NCBI RefSeq assembly: GCF_041146395.1
Contig: NC_091001.1
Coordinates: forward strand, 104,802,965 to 104,866,964
DNA from: Eulemur rufifrons
Lineage: Eukaryota; Chordata; Mammalia; Primates; Lemuridae
DNA: 64,000 bases
Reading direction: 5' to 3'
A program made the translations under genes and the position numbers. The first letter of the stretch is position 1. Every line of letters begins with the position of its first letter. Below the pieces are notes generated by a model. The model saw only the letters and a list, made by a program, of their open reading frames with translations. It did no database searches and was not told the origin of the DNA. Of this stretch, positions 12,285 through 24,433 are shown in pieces.

Positions 12285-13428
12285 GCAAGGCTTGTTTTTT
12301 TCCTCATTGTTTGAAAATAGATATGTACGTCACCAAAAACTTAAATACCTGGCCTTTTATTGTAGTTCCATGATCTAATCTTGTCTTTAGAAACAAAAAA
12401 ATCTGTGATTGGAATTAGACATTAGGTACAGTATCCTCCCTCCCCCCCAAAAGAAATCCATTATTTACTGAATTAAAAAATTTTGTAATTTAAGAGAATG
12501 AGGAAAATTTGTAGTCATTTTGCCATCTATAAAGGATTTCTTCTTCACTGAAGTCAGAGATTTTTATTCTCCCTGATTAGTCATCTTAAATTGTAGAGTG
12601 GTATTGCTACCTAAGAAATAATAGTCTTTAACCTATTTCTACAAAGTGTAGCAACTTAAAATTTTGGTTCTTTTAGTAATAAAAACTTGATTATCATGAA
12701 AAAAGACTTCAAAATAGTGGCTAAAATTCTTTAAAGTTATGTTTTGGTTATTTAAAATTCTTATTTAAGTCTTTCAAGAGTAACAACTTTCAATAGCTTT
12801 CACTTCTGCAGTGCAGATTGACAAATATTGTTTACTCCAAAGTTTGTTACTGAGTCTAAAGATGTTCTTTGTAGAGAACTATGGCTTAAAATCTAAGCCA
12901 ACTCTGTTAAGTCTAGAATGAAAGTTATCTTTAACAGCCAGGCTTTCAGACTCAGAACTTTGTGAAGCTGTTAGACATTTTTAAAAGGGAGTGAGGGAAA
13001 GCTAGTCTCGGTAAAGCAAATGTAAATGCCTCATGTTCAGTCTCTAAGGAGAGGAAAAAAAATCATTGTATCTTATTTTTCTACAGCAGGTACAAAAATA
13101 TCAAAAGTAAAATAAATCAGCATTCTCAACTTCTTTATTTCTCTAAAATAATTACCAAGCATATATTTATAAGACCATATTAATGACCTCTTATTAAAAC
13201 AGGCTTTAATTTTGGAGTTTGGGAGCTGATAATATATGTGCATGTTTCTGGCGCTAATATATATAATGTTTGTCATTGGGTTCCTTTGAATTCCATTGTT
13301 AAGCTGAATCACAGGGCTGACATAATGAATCAAACCAGAGAAGAATTAAAAATGTGTTTTCTTTCATTAACTCTAAAAAGTTGTCTTTAGTTCCTCACTA
13401 TTAATTTCATACCCCTTTTTCAATTTAG
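12285..13428 (+). other. NBAS: NBAS intron C-D (GC-AG class)
   Basis: An AT-rich 1.1 kb intron with a GCAAGG donor and a CAATTTAG acceptor. A run of C residues occurs at 12438-12447. I see no repeat family or other feature in it. The short reading frame on the minus strand at 13073-13333 has no support. Confidence 0.8.
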
Positions 13429-13686
13429 TGTGAGATTAAACTTGCCCCCAAACGATCTCGCTTGGAGATTAGAGCTGGAGAAGAAGATGAAGGAGAAGAG
13501 GATTCTGATTCCGATCACGAAATATCTGCCAAGGCTCGCTACTTTGGTTACATCAAACAGGGCCTTTACTTAGTGACTGAAATGGAGCGATTTGCACCTC
13601 CGCGGAAACGCCCGCGGACCATTACCAAAAACTACCGCCTCGTGAGTTTGCGCTCTACCACTCCAGAGGAGCTTTATCAGAGGAAG
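13429..13686 (+). CDS. NBAS: NBAS exon D (86 codons, acidic/basic linker)
   Basis: A phase 0-0 exon, the largest in the window. After CEIKLAPKRSRLE comes an acidic run (codons 18-31 of the exon, GEEDEGEEDSDSDHE type). Then come a conserved ARYFGYIKQGLYLVTEM strand segment and a basic PPRKRPR cluster at 13597-13617. The end is TTPEELYQRK with donor AAG|GTGAGA. The serines in the acidic run sit in SDSD context, which suits casein kinase 2 (family knowledge, not shown). Human NBAS, from memory, has tyrosine where this has histidine in SDHE. Two CCGCGG sites make this locally CpG-rich. Confidence 0.96.
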
Positions 13687-14424
13687 GTGAGAGAGTATCC
13701 TATCGCTGTGAAATTTGAAAGCATCAAGATTTTATTTTATTTTTTTGAGAAAAAGCTAATTTTTCAATAAATGAAGAAATTTAAAGAGGGTAATTAGATC
13801 ATTAACATGCTGGAGATGTTAGTATTATAACGCTTTTGAAAATAATGCTGGTGATTGTACCTAAGTAATCAAAATCAAAGCTGTAGATAAGATATGAATT
13901 CACTTAGACTGATTATCTACTATGTGGCATAGCCTGTTTTTTTTTTTGCCACCCTTCTTGTGGCCATAAGCGCTCCCTTTATCTGTGTTGAGGTACAGCT
14001 GTCTACTCAGACTCCAGAGGGTGAGGGAAGGGCTGCAGACTTGCTTTCTAGTCAGGGACTTGCTTGGGAAGCCAATTATTTCCAACGGTGAGTGTTCACG
14101 TTGTTTGTGCTGTTCATGACACTACAGAAACAGCACGAATAACTGCAGGAGTCGGGCTGTGGCACTGTTGGCCTGGTTTCGCCATTGTTTTACACTACAG
14201 ATGAGAGCTTTGCACCTTTTATGTTTCATCTTTCTGTTAAAAGTGTCTAGGAAATACCTAATCTATTTGGTCCTCAAAATGTCTGTGGGCTTCTTGTGCC
14301 ACAACACAAAGGAATTTATAACATGCTGTATAGGTCAAAGGAATTATAATCGTTCATCGTGTCATAGGGACCCTGTGGATAATTCGGTCATGTAACATTC
14401 CTGTTTCTGTTTCCTTGTCCAAAG
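13687..14424 (+). other. NBAS: NBAS intron D-E
   Basis: A 0.7 kb intron with donor GTGAGA and acceptor TTGTCCAAAG. Nothing recognisable inside. Confidence 0.8.
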
Positions 14425-14550
14425 ATTGAAAATGAAGAGTATGAGGAAGCCTTGTCTTTGGCACATACCTACGGCCTGGATACTGACCTAGTGTATCAGA
14501 GGCAGTGGAGGAAATCAGCGGTCAACATTGCTTCAATTCAGAATTATTTG
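14425..14550 (+). CDS. NBAS: NBAS exon E (42 codons)
   Basis: Phase 0-0. It encodes IENEEYEEALSLAHTYGLD, then TDLVYQRQWRKSAVN and ends SIQNYL. The pattern of acidic, aromatic and leucine residues is that of paired helices at the start of the alpha-helical part of NBAS. The acceptor is CCAAAG and the donor is TTG|GTATGT. The third residue is asparagine where I recall serine in human. Deletion of this exon would keep the frame. Confidence 0.95.
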
Positions 14551-14819
14551 GTATGTGTGAATGTTTAGGTAACTTGGTAAAATTCATATTCATGGAATAT
14601 CTTTTGATGATAAGTCTTCATTTTAGAGAACTTTACATTGCTGACTTTTCTACAGCCAATAAAGTGTGTTTTTCTCACCTGGAAAAATTATCTTGTTAGG
14701 TTCTATTAGCCCCTGTAGCTGGACTTTGTTGCTGAAGATGTGGGAACAAATATTCGCTGATAAACCAGCCAGCTGCCTGGCCTTGGCCTAATCCTTTCCC
14801 TTACTGTTACACAGTCACC

Positions 14820-15660
14820 TCTCTTCACTTACATTCATCAGAGTCTAGTCAGGAGCCAGAAACTACATAGTAATTTGAACAGGAAAAGTTTCAATATGGA
14901 GAATTATTTTCTAGTAACCAGAGATCAACTGTAAAGGGGTAAAAAGAATTCTAAGAAATACCCTAGGGCTGAAGGAACGTACCCCTGGAGGGAGCAGACC
15001 TGGAAGGGAGGCCTCCTCTCCTAGGCTGGCATTCAGACCTCATTGGCCAGGGATGGTTATAGCATGCTGGATGGTAGAGAAGTTGTCTACATTGCCTTGG
15101 GCCAGGGCTGGTCCAAAGGAATGTGGCATGAATAGGAAAGCTGGACACCTGCAGCTAGAGGACCAGTGAACTGAGGTGGGGGCGGTCAGAAGCCCCCAGG
15201 GACTGGCAAGCAGGAAACCCCCCACCAGCATGCATGATGCAGCCCAAGGCTGGTAGATAAATAAGGAACCATGGCCAGGACTGGAAAGAAAAAGAATCCC
15301 TACTGCTGTAGGTGTGCTTCCTATAGCTCCCAGTCTGGGAAACTTCCCTCTCAGGTGCCCAAGAGATTCACTGGAAAAGAATCTGCCCACGGGAGTGCTC
15401 CTCAACCTCTATGGGAAATTGTCCATGGCAAGAGGAAGGAGGACTAAAGCACCCTTGGATTTTCCCCACATGCCTTGTTGGCTGCCAAGCCATAGGAGCA
15501 GGAAGAACCAAAGCACACCAGAGCTAGGAGCCAGAGGCTTTTCCTTCACAGTGGTCTTCCAGTGTCTTCTGACAAAACTTAATATTTTTTCAGCTGCATA
15601 TGAGAGATGCTATCACATAGCCAGCTCTGAGGGGAAATTTGAAGCTGAGAGGCAATAAAT
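14820..15660. other. Unclassified GC-richer stretch
   Basis: Base composition is clearly higher in GC than the surrounding intron, and both strands carry short open frames (15040-15405 minus and 15314-15658 plus, about 115-120 codons). They overlap, have low-complexity translations and no recognisable domain. It is most likely an old repeat I cannot identify rather than a gene. Confidence 0.35.
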
Positions 15661-15773
15661 AGATAATTGACAATATTAAACTTGCCAGATACTTCTTCTT
15701 TGCTTGAATCCCACAATTGGTTACTTCCTGCTACCTGCCTCCCATAGTTTCAGTTGTCATGTAACCTTGTCTC

Positions 15774-16115
15774 AGTCAGTTTGGGCTGCTATAACAAAAA
15801 TATCATAGTCTGGGTGGCTTAAACAACAAAAATTTATTTCTCACAGTTCTGGAGGCTGGGAAGTCCAATATCAAGGTGTTGGCCAATTTCGTTCCTGGTG
15901 AGGGCCCTTTTCCTGGTTTATAGATGAATTCCTTCTTGCTGTGTCCTCATATGGCAGAGAGTGGGGGGAGAGAGAGAGAGAAAGAGAGAGAAAGGAAGCA
16001 AGTTCTCTTAGGTCTCTTCTTATAAGGGCACTAATCCTATCATGAGGGCTCTACCCTCATGACCTAAGTACTTCCCAGAGGTCCCATTTCCAAGTACCAT
16101 GAGGACTTTCCAGTC
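15774..16115 (-). mobile_element. MLT1-type ERVL-MaLR solo LTR fragment
   Basis: Antisense match to the MaLR LTR 3' half. Landmarks are 'gggctgctataacaaaaata', 'gggtggcttaaacaacaaaa', 'atttctcacagttctggagg', 'tgggaagtccaa', 'ttcttgctgtgtcctcatat', 'cttcttataagggcactaat' and 'gagggctctaccctcatgac'. The order fits MLT1. It is a decayed LTR without internal or coding sequence, so it is inert. Confidence 0.75.
15964..15999 (+). repeat. (GA)n low-complexity tract
   Basis: GGGGGGAGAGAGAGAGAGAA followed by further GA/AAG units, lying inside the MaLR LTR where that family often carries a GA/CT tract. Confidence 0.8.
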
Positions 16116-16139
16116 CCATAAGGACTGTCAAGAGGGACA

Positions 16140-16430
16140 GGAGAGACATAAATGTGACCTTTGCTGTTAGGGAGCTTATAATCTTACTGAGAAGTCAGGC
16201 TGAATTCTTAAAATAGACATGACCATACAGGAAAATTTCAGATGAAGCTCTAGGAAGCCAGAGAAGGTAGTGATCCTTACAGACTTGGTGATTATCTTTA
16301 TACAGTGAAGATGTTTTGACCAGAGCTTTGAAAGGATTTAAGGCAGGCCTTCTAGAGTTAGAAGGGAAGAAGGCATTCTTAATAGGGCAATTGGTATGAG
16401 CAATTTAAAAACCATTGAGCAAGACTCATG
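16140..16430 (-). repeat. L2 LINE fragment
   Basis: Antisense L2 pattern: 'gttagggagcttataatct', 'gaccatacaggaa', 'gaccagagctttgaaagg' and 'gggaagaaggcattcttaat'. A + strand L2 terminus follows directly. Confidence 0.4.
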
Positions 16431-16434
16431 TCAT

Positions 16435-16545
16435 ACTGGATTCATTGAGGCCAGTGACTAAATCTGTTTTATTCACTGCTGTATCCTCGTGTCTAGTTCA
16501 GTGCCTAGTATACAGTAGGTGCCTGGTTAGTATTTCATAGCTATA
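16435..16545 (+). repeat. L2 LINE 3'-end fragment
   Basis: Typical terminus wording: 'gtgactaaatctgttttatt', 'cactgctgtatcctcgtgtc', then 'agtgcctagtatacagtagg' and 'tgcctggttagta'. Confidence 0.6.
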
Positions 16546-17520
16546 TGAACTCTGTGTTTGCTGGAGCTGGTGTTTGACAATAGTGAACAACAGGAAATAT
16601 GACTGGAAAGATATGTTGATTTGGATTTGGGAAGATGTTGAAAGCTAGTGATGAGTTAGGTCTTTATCCATGTTGTGGATTTTTGTCTGTGGAAGTGCAG
16701 AGGAAGATAATGTAGAAGAGAATTGGAGTGGAAGGAGAATAGGAAACCCTGCGTGGGGCAAAGAGCTCCCACAGTGTCCCAGGTGTTATGTATTGATGAG
16801 TTAGACTGGTATCGAGGCTGCAGATATGGAAAAAGGGAAGTCAGTTAAGAGACACTTGAAGAAAGAGATGATACAATGGAATGTATAAAGGAGCATAGGG
16901 TATGAGTCAAATCTTAATTCAGATTTGTAACCATAGCAGCTCTTTCTAGGAAGAGTGCAAGTCAGGGATTTTGAATGGAGTTGGAGGGCAGAATAGGCCC
17001 TTGGTCTTTCCAGAGAACAGCATTACTTGACATTTTATGATTAAGTTATCATCTACATTCTGCAGTACATCTCATGGTCAGATATGTACAGAAACTTGAG
17101 GTATTATGCCTCATTAGTTTTATTTCAAAGGTAAACATGCTTATTAATTACAATAGGATATATCTTGCCTTTCTGCTTATATTCTACTATATTATATAGC
17201 CAAAATGCAAACCAAAGGCAACTATAGAAGTTTGGAAAGATACTTTCATATTTAAAAAAAAGGAGTACTGAGCTTAGTGTTTTAGTGTGGCTTATTACAA
17301 GAAAGAAAGCAGTTGGAATCACAGTCCCTGCATCCAACTGTAATCACCATTAGGGAATTAGCTATTTTTCTGTTGAGCTACTCTAGCAGCTACCTGTAGC
17401 CAAGTTCTTAAATAGCTATAATACGTCAGACATAACTTGATAATTCTAAAGGCAGTTGTTAGTTGCTGTAAGATGTCATGGATCTTTAATGCCTCTGTTT
17501 TTTATTTTCTTTGTACTCAG

Positions 17521-17672
17521 AGTAAAATAAAGAAGCGATCCTGGGTTCTCCATGAGTGTTTGGAAAGAGTTCCCGAAAATGTGGATGCTGCGAAAGAACT
17601 GCTTCAGTATGGATTAAAAGGCACAGACTTGGAGGCTCTTTTGGCAATAGGAAAAGGAGTGGATGATGGCAG
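17521..17672 (+). CDS. NBAS: NBAS exon F (152 bp)
   Basis: Phase 0 in, phase 2 out. It encodes SKIKKRSWVLHECLERVPE, then NVDAAKELLQYGLKGTDLE and ends AIGKGVDDG plus AG of an arginine codon completed in exon G. The repeating leucine/glutamate pattern is helical. The donor AG|GTTGGT is a weak match to the GTRAGT consensus, lacking the usual purine at +3 and the A at +4. Reading through the donor stays open for 15 codons, to the stop at 17716-17718, so a retained intron would give a short tail. Confidence 0.95.
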
Positions 17673-18902
<1,230 letters not shown>

Positions 18903-19043
18903 ATTTACATTACCTGGTGAAGTAGACATTGACAATATTTCCTATGAGGAGCTTGCCCCACCTGATGAAGAGCCTGCCAAGAATAAAAAGGAAAAAGAGC
19001 TCAAGAAGAGACGAGAACTACTTAAATTAGTGAACTTTTCAAA
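18903..19043 (+). CDS. NBAS: NBAS exon G (141 bp)
   Basis: Phase 2 in and out, so the exon is symmetric. It completes the arginine, then reads FTLPGEVDIDNISYEELAP, PDEEPAKNKKEKELKKRREL and LKLVNFSK, the last lysine being split with exon H. The middle is a highly charged lysine/glutamate helix, likely solvent-exposed. The acceptor is strong and the donor is AA|GTAAAT. Compared with the human protein as I recall it, there are conservative changes (V for I, N for S, A for S). Confidence 0.95.
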
Positions 19044-19301
19044 GTAAATGATTTATTGCTATTCATTTGATAATTTCTTTAAAATAACTTGTCATTTCAG
19101 TGTGTTCTTTACTAGTGATAATTATTCTAAATTATTTCAGCAGCTTAGATCAAATGCATTTACTGTTATCTTACCCTTGTGCTTTTGTATACTGTTTCAT
19201 GAATTTTGAACTCAATGGAATATTAGTCATTTTCATTTTAACGCCTATAAAAATGTACTTCTGTGCAAATATAAGTGGCCTAATGTAATTATTCAAAACA
19301 G

Positions 19302-19380
19302 GTTAACACTGGAACAAAAGGAACTTTGCCGTTGTAGACTGAAATTATTAACCTACTTGGATCGACTTGCAACATATGAG
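19302..19380 (+). CDS. NBAS: NBAS exon H (79 bp)
   Basis: Phase 2 in, phase 0 out. It supplies the last base of the split lysine, then LTLEQKELCRCRLKLLTYLD and RLATYE. The intron before it is only 258 bp (19044-19301). The acceptor is CAAAACAG, with a poor pyrimidine tract, and the donor is GAG|GTAAGG. Human has, from memory, arginine where this has the leucine after CRCR. Confidence 0.95.
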
Positions 19381-20757
19381 GTAAGGAATAATTTTTATCA
19401 AACCAATTATGTTCATTTGATCTGTCATTTTAAGTGCTATTGCTGCCCTAATATCTGATATTCTTGGTCTTTAGAACTATTTATATGGGAAAAATTAATT
19501 TCTTACAGAAGCAAATTCTCTTTTGTACTGGTTTTTGTAAAAATTAGAGATAGTAAAAGAGCAGAAGTTGTTTTGTTAGATTAGGGAATAGAAATGTTTT
19601 AGCCATTTCAGTGCACCTATGTTTTCTAGATTTACAATCCTTTTCATTTACTTTTATTTTATATTTCAATTTTAAGGTAATAGCCCATAGCTGTTTTCAG
19701 TATCAGATTTTAGTATACACTGGATTTTAATAACCTTAATATGAATATTTCTGGTTTGTTTTATTTTAATTATTTATTAGTGGGTTGAATTTAATTGATT
19801 CATGTTTGATCCTAATTAGGACCAAAACTAGACACTTAGAGTCAAAAACAATATACTTCATATTTGGGTCTTTAAGGACACAAACACAGACGTCCCCATG
19901 TTGGACATTTCAGTAGCACTCTGTACTGCAAGACCAATTTAGATATTGTTAGAGGTGTAGGTAGAAATGAGCCACATTTTTATTAACATACATAGGTTAG
20001 ATTGCTTTTTCTCATGACCCTCATAGCGGAAGTTACCCAGGTTTTAAAATAAATTTCTAACTACTGTAGTCTACATCCTTTGGAGGGTACGTCCTCCGTC
20101 TGTGTTCCTCCTCTCTTCTGTTAGCATGCTTCTCTAGGTGCTTGGCACTGGCGTGTGGTAGGCATTTTATGTTACAGCTAATAATGTGATGCTCATCCCA
20201 AGAACTTCTGAGCTTGCAGGCAATACCAAAAGCCTTTCATTCCCCTATCCTGCTAATATGATTGAAATGTTTCAAACAAAATACTAAAAGAGGGATATTT
20301 CTGTGGTTATTAGAAAACATTGGTGGTGACTATATCATTACCTGTAAACGAGTCATGAAAAATTCCTAGTACTTTTATTTATAGACACAACTAGTTTGAC
20401 TGTTGGATGGTCATATTACTTTCAAGCATATCTCTTTGCTATGTCTGAGTTCTGTGATATTTTGAGGTAATATATAAAATCTCATTGTGCACTGTAGAAG
20501 TCTGAATAGATATAGATTATTTTCTACTTAACCTTAGTTTCACTGATGATATCTTTTAAAAAGATATTTAAAATATTCATAGTTTGACTAGTTTATTTTC
20601 TTTCATTATTCTTTAGTTATTGAATTGCTATTCCTCATGTGAGAGTAGTAAATACATTGTAATAGTGACATTTAAAATATTTTTTGAGCCTACTTTTAAA
20701 AATTAAGCTAAACCTTTGAAAAGTAGGTGAATTTAATGAATTTATTGAAAGTTGGGG

Positions 20758-21061
20758 GGCCAGGTGTGGTAGCTCAAACCTAGTGCTTTGGGAGGCCCAA
20801 GCTGGGAAGATCACTTGAGGCTAGGAGTTCGAGACTGGTTTGGGCAGCATAGTGAGACCCCCTCTCTACAGCAAACGAATTAGCTGGGCATGGTGGTACA
20901 CACCTGTAGTCTTAGCTACTCGGGAGGCTAAGGCAGGAGGATCGCATAAGCCCAAGAGTTCAAGGCTGCAGAGAGCTATGATCTTGCCTCTGCTCTCCAG
21001 CCTGGGCATCAGAGCAATACTCTGTCTCTAAACAAATAGACAAACAAACAAACAAACAAAA
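20758..21061 (+). mobile_element. Alu SINE, older subtype
   Basis: Sense Alu from GGCCAGGTGTGGTAGCTCAA to a tail of (CAAA)n repeats at 21042-21061. The arms are diverged and lack the lemur-specific inter-arm insert, which suggests an older AluJ-like copy. It faces the element at 21134 head-on. Confidence 0.85.
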
Positions 21062-21133
21062 CCCTTAATAATGAAAATATTCAGATATAATGGTTATCTA
21101 GTTACATAGTGGTAGAGATAGACACTGCATTTT

Positions 21134-21505
<372 letters not shown>

Positions 21506-21544
21506 TAACATGATAAATGAGATAAAAAATGAATTCATTTAAAT

Positions 21545-21790
21545 TTTGTATGAGTATCTGTTAACACTGTATACCAGATACTGTGCTGGTGCTGGAGGTA
21601 GAGCGATGAACAAGGAACAGTCTTCGTGGAGTCCACATTGAATAGGCATTAGGTGATGATGCTAAAGGTGTGGAGACTTGACAAGGGATCATAACGAAGA
21701 AGAGCATCAGCTTCTTCCTGGGATGTCTGAAAAGACTATGTAGGAAGTAAGATTTCAACTAGCCCTTATAAAAAGGAGGGCAGATTTCAA
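21545..21790 (-). repeat. L2 LINE fragment
   Basis: Antisense L2 order: 'tgagtatctgttaacactgt', 'ccagatactgtgctggtgct', 'gagcgatgaacaaggaaca', then an L2 body ending 'ccttataaaaaggagggcag'. Confidence 0.55.
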
Positions 21791-21814
21791 GGACTAGGAA
21801 GTATAATAGGGGGG

Positions 21815-21935
21815 CTGCTAGAATGGAATCTCCACAAAGTCAGGGGTTTTGTCTTGTTTGCTGCTATATCCGCAAAGCCCAGAATGGTACCTGGCTCATT
21901 GAGGAGCTCAGTAAATACTTGTTGAATATTTGAAC
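21815..21935 (+). repeat. L2 LINE 3' end
   Basis: Sense L2 terminus: 'aatggaatctccacaaagtc', 'tttgctgctatatccgcaaa', 'aatggtacctggctcattga', 'agtaaatacttgttgaatat'. Confidence 0.65.
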
Positions 21936-21954
21936 CAGTAAGTAATAGATACCA

Positions 21955-22135
21955 ACATATTTGTTGAGTATTTACTATTTGTTAGCCATTTTCTTATGTA
22001 CTTTATTCAGATTATTTCCCAACAATCCTTTGAGGCAGATACTATTATCCTCTCAATTTAGGGAAGGTAAGTGATTTGTCCAAACAAGTAGGAAGCAAGA
22101 ACTCATGATCAGGTCTTTCGATTAGTAGCTTATGC
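21955..22135 (-). repeat. MIR SINE
   Basis: Antisense MIR: 'gagtatttactatttgttag', 'gaggcagatactattatcct', 'ttagggaaggtaagtgattt', 'gtccaaacaagtaggaagca'. Confidence 0.65.
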
Positions 22136-23113
22136 TGACAGTCGGTGTGCTGGTTAAAGTCCTGGTGGCGTGGAAGCAGATGGCATGCTCCTGAGAAAGT
22201 AAGTCAGTCAGGGTATCTGCCCCACAGCTGGGGGAGTGGGGGTGGCATAGAACAAACGTGGGAAGTATGGTTAGAATGGTTTGTGGCCATGTTTGGAAAG
22301 GGCTCATGCTGTCTAAGGAGTTGAATTGACTTTTTGTGAGAGGTTGAGCAAGTTTAGGAAAAACTGAAAAGTGGGGGAATGGAAACAGTGGCTGTGGGCA
22401 CCTCTTTTTAGAAGTTTTATTATGAAGGAGAACAGAGAAAATGGTGGTAGCTAGAGGGGGTATATGAGTTTAAGGGTGGTGTTGATAATAGAAGGAAGAA
22501 GTATTGTTTCTATGCTGATGAGAATGTACCAGTAGAGGGATGAAGGGGCATTTATTGAATAGAAGACAGGGGTTGAGGAATTGTTGGACTGCCACTTAGT
22601 AACTGAGTGGGAAGATTAGGGGCAGTTGGTGACAGACTTGGGTGCTGGACATTGAGATATTCCAGACAGTGTCTTTGGGTGATGATAGAAACCCAGGGTT
22701 TGGTCATGGGATGTCTAAGTGAGATGAAATAAAGGAAATAATTGTTGTGGATGAGAAGTGAAGGAACTGAGAACATTTTTAAAATGCTTTTCTTCTAGTG
22801 GTTTCCATGAGTATGCATTAAAGTCCCTTTTTCCCCTTTTCTGGCTGTTTCTCCGTCTACTTTTCAGATGCAGATTCCTGTTTTCTTGCACATCCTTTAA
22901 ATGATGTTGTTCCTGGAGGCTCCTTTCAACTCATACTACTTAATCTCTCTTGGAATCACAGTCCCTTGTGTATTAATAACTTGACATTGTGTATGTCTAA
23001 CTCATATGTTAGTCTGGAACGCCTGACCTATGTATTCCCCTGCTCCCTGGGCAGCTCCTTTTAGACGTGCTATAGTACCAACCTCAACTCATCTGCAAGT
23101 GAACCTCTCAACT

Positions 23114-23149
23114 CCCCACCCTCCCTCCCTCCCCCCCTCCCCCCCTCCA
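23114..23149 (+). repeat. C-rich tract (G-quadruplex motif on the minus strand)
   Basis: CCCCACCCTCCCTCCCTCCC continues into two further long C runs (CCCCTCC CCCCCTCC). The complement holds well over four G runs of three or more, separated by single A bases. That satisfies the canonical quadruplex pattern on the template strand and an i-motif on the coding strand. Confidence 0.8.
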
Positions 23150-23179
23150 GACCTCCTCATTCTTCTCTTTCTCATCTCA

Positions 23180-23576
23180 GTAAATTAATTCGGTCAACAG
23201 ATATTTATTGGCTATTTTTTATGTGACAGGCAGTGTGGTAAGAATCTGGGGTTCAGTATTAACCATGAGTCATACATTGTAGTGAAGAGACCTACTCTCT
23301 CAATCGCATGGTTCTGCTTTGTCTTTTGTGTTTCAGCTTGGGGGCCACCTCTGAGAAGCCTTCCTTGTCCTCCCAGAAGTAGTTGTGGCACCCTCCGATG
23401 TGTTCTCATTTACCTGTTTTTATTTGCCTATTTGTCTTCCCTATGAGATTTTAAGCTACTTGGAGGGGCAGGGAAAGTGTATTGTTCATTGTATCACCAG
23501 TGCCTGTGAACAGTGCCCCTAGCACATAGTGGACACTCCATAAATATTTGTTGAATGAATGAATGATTCAGTCTGC
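23180..23576 (+). repeat. L2 LINE remnants
   Basis: Two pieces. At 23185-23285 lies an antisense terminus ('cggtcaacagatatttattg', 'gtgacaggcagtgtggtaag'). At 23290-23576 a sense terminus ends 'acactccataaatatttgtt' then GAATGAATGAATGA. Confidence 0.6.
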
Positions 23577-23962
23577 ATTTTACATAGCTCACTCTAGCAA
23601 TAGTAAAATTAATCTAAAGTTCTCATACAGAAGGGACAGGTGCTTATAATGTGTGGCCATATATAACTGTTGCTTATTTGTTTTTACCGGGTGGCTGATT
23701 TTGGTTGTCTTCTTGTAATTAACTTAATTTTTACTACCTATTTCATTTACTTTCGAATTAAAAAAAAATCCAGCATTTATTAATATGGCCCTTTTCAAAA
23801 TAAAGGCAGGAATGCAGATGTAGTACTTTAGTTGACAATTGATAGTTGAAATTAATTAATGTAGGCCTTATTTATTTAGGCAGGCAGAGTTATAAAGGTT
23901 TTTAATATTTTCTTGTCACCCTTATTTAAAAGCCTTTTCATTAAATCACTGTTTCCCCTCAG

Positions 23963-24067
23963 GAAATCCTAGGAGTGCCTCATGCATCTGAACAGAGATA
24001 TGACGCTGAATTCTTTAAGAAGTTTAGAAATCAGAATATTGTTCTCTCAGCAAGAACTTATGCTCGG
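23963..24067 (+). CDS. NBAS: NBAS exon I (35 codons)
   Basis: Phase 0-0. It encodes EILGVPHASEQRYDAEFFKK, then FRNQNIVLSARTYAR. The acceptor CCCCTCAG is strong and the donor is CGG|GTAATT. The last codon is CGG (arginine), where I recall glutamine (CAG) in human. The change sits at the -2 base of the splice donor, so it alters both the protein and the exon edge. Confidence 0.95.
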
Positions 24068-24433
24068 GTAATTTCTTTTTTATAAATAAAATAATTATGG
24101 TTATTAATGCTCTCTAAATCTTTGAGCTGTGTAGTAAATGTTATTGCAAGCATATACTATTACATTTCCTTTTTTGTTGTAATATTAATAAATGTGGAGG
24201 AAATGGAGCAATATTTTAAAAAAATCTTATTCATCCTGAGTTTTAAAAAGAAATAATTTTTGTAGTGTTAGATTGAGAATTGTGATAAAAGGCTAGGAAA
24301 ATCAGTAATATTTCAAAGCACTTCATATCAGCTGCATAGAAAAGTTAATTTTAAGTTTTTAATATTGTCATATAAAATCACTCTTTTATTTCTAAGGTTC
24401 ACATTAGAAACATGCCCCTTGCTTTTTGCACAG
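24068..24433 (+). other. NBAS: NBAS intron I-J (366 bp)
   Basis: A short AT-rich intron with donor GTAATT and acceptor GCTTTTTGCACAG. Nothing else is seen in it. Confidence 0.9.

Larger units (their letters stand above)
14551..17520 (+). other. NBAS: NBAS intron E-F (3.0 kb)
   Basis: Contains a GC-richer unclassified stretch (about 14820-15660), an antisense MaLR LTR (15774-16115), a (GA)n tract and L2 remnants (16140-16545). The 16550-17520 part holds nothing I can name. The acceptor is TTTGTACTCAG. Confidence 0.75.

Noticed and set aside
13687..13770. Extension of exon D beyond 13686 in the open frame
   Set aside because: The NBAS protein continues exactly at 14425 and a good donor GTGAGA follows AAG at 13686; the extra codons are intron.
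15108..15125. GGCTGGTCCAAAGG resembling the start of a Y RNA
   Set aside because: Only about a dozen bases match; the stem and loop that follow in Y RNAs are absent.
15040..15658. Opposed open frames of 121 and 114 codons in a GC-richer block
   Set aside because: Overlap on opposite strands and low-complexity translations; GC content alone explains the lack of stops.
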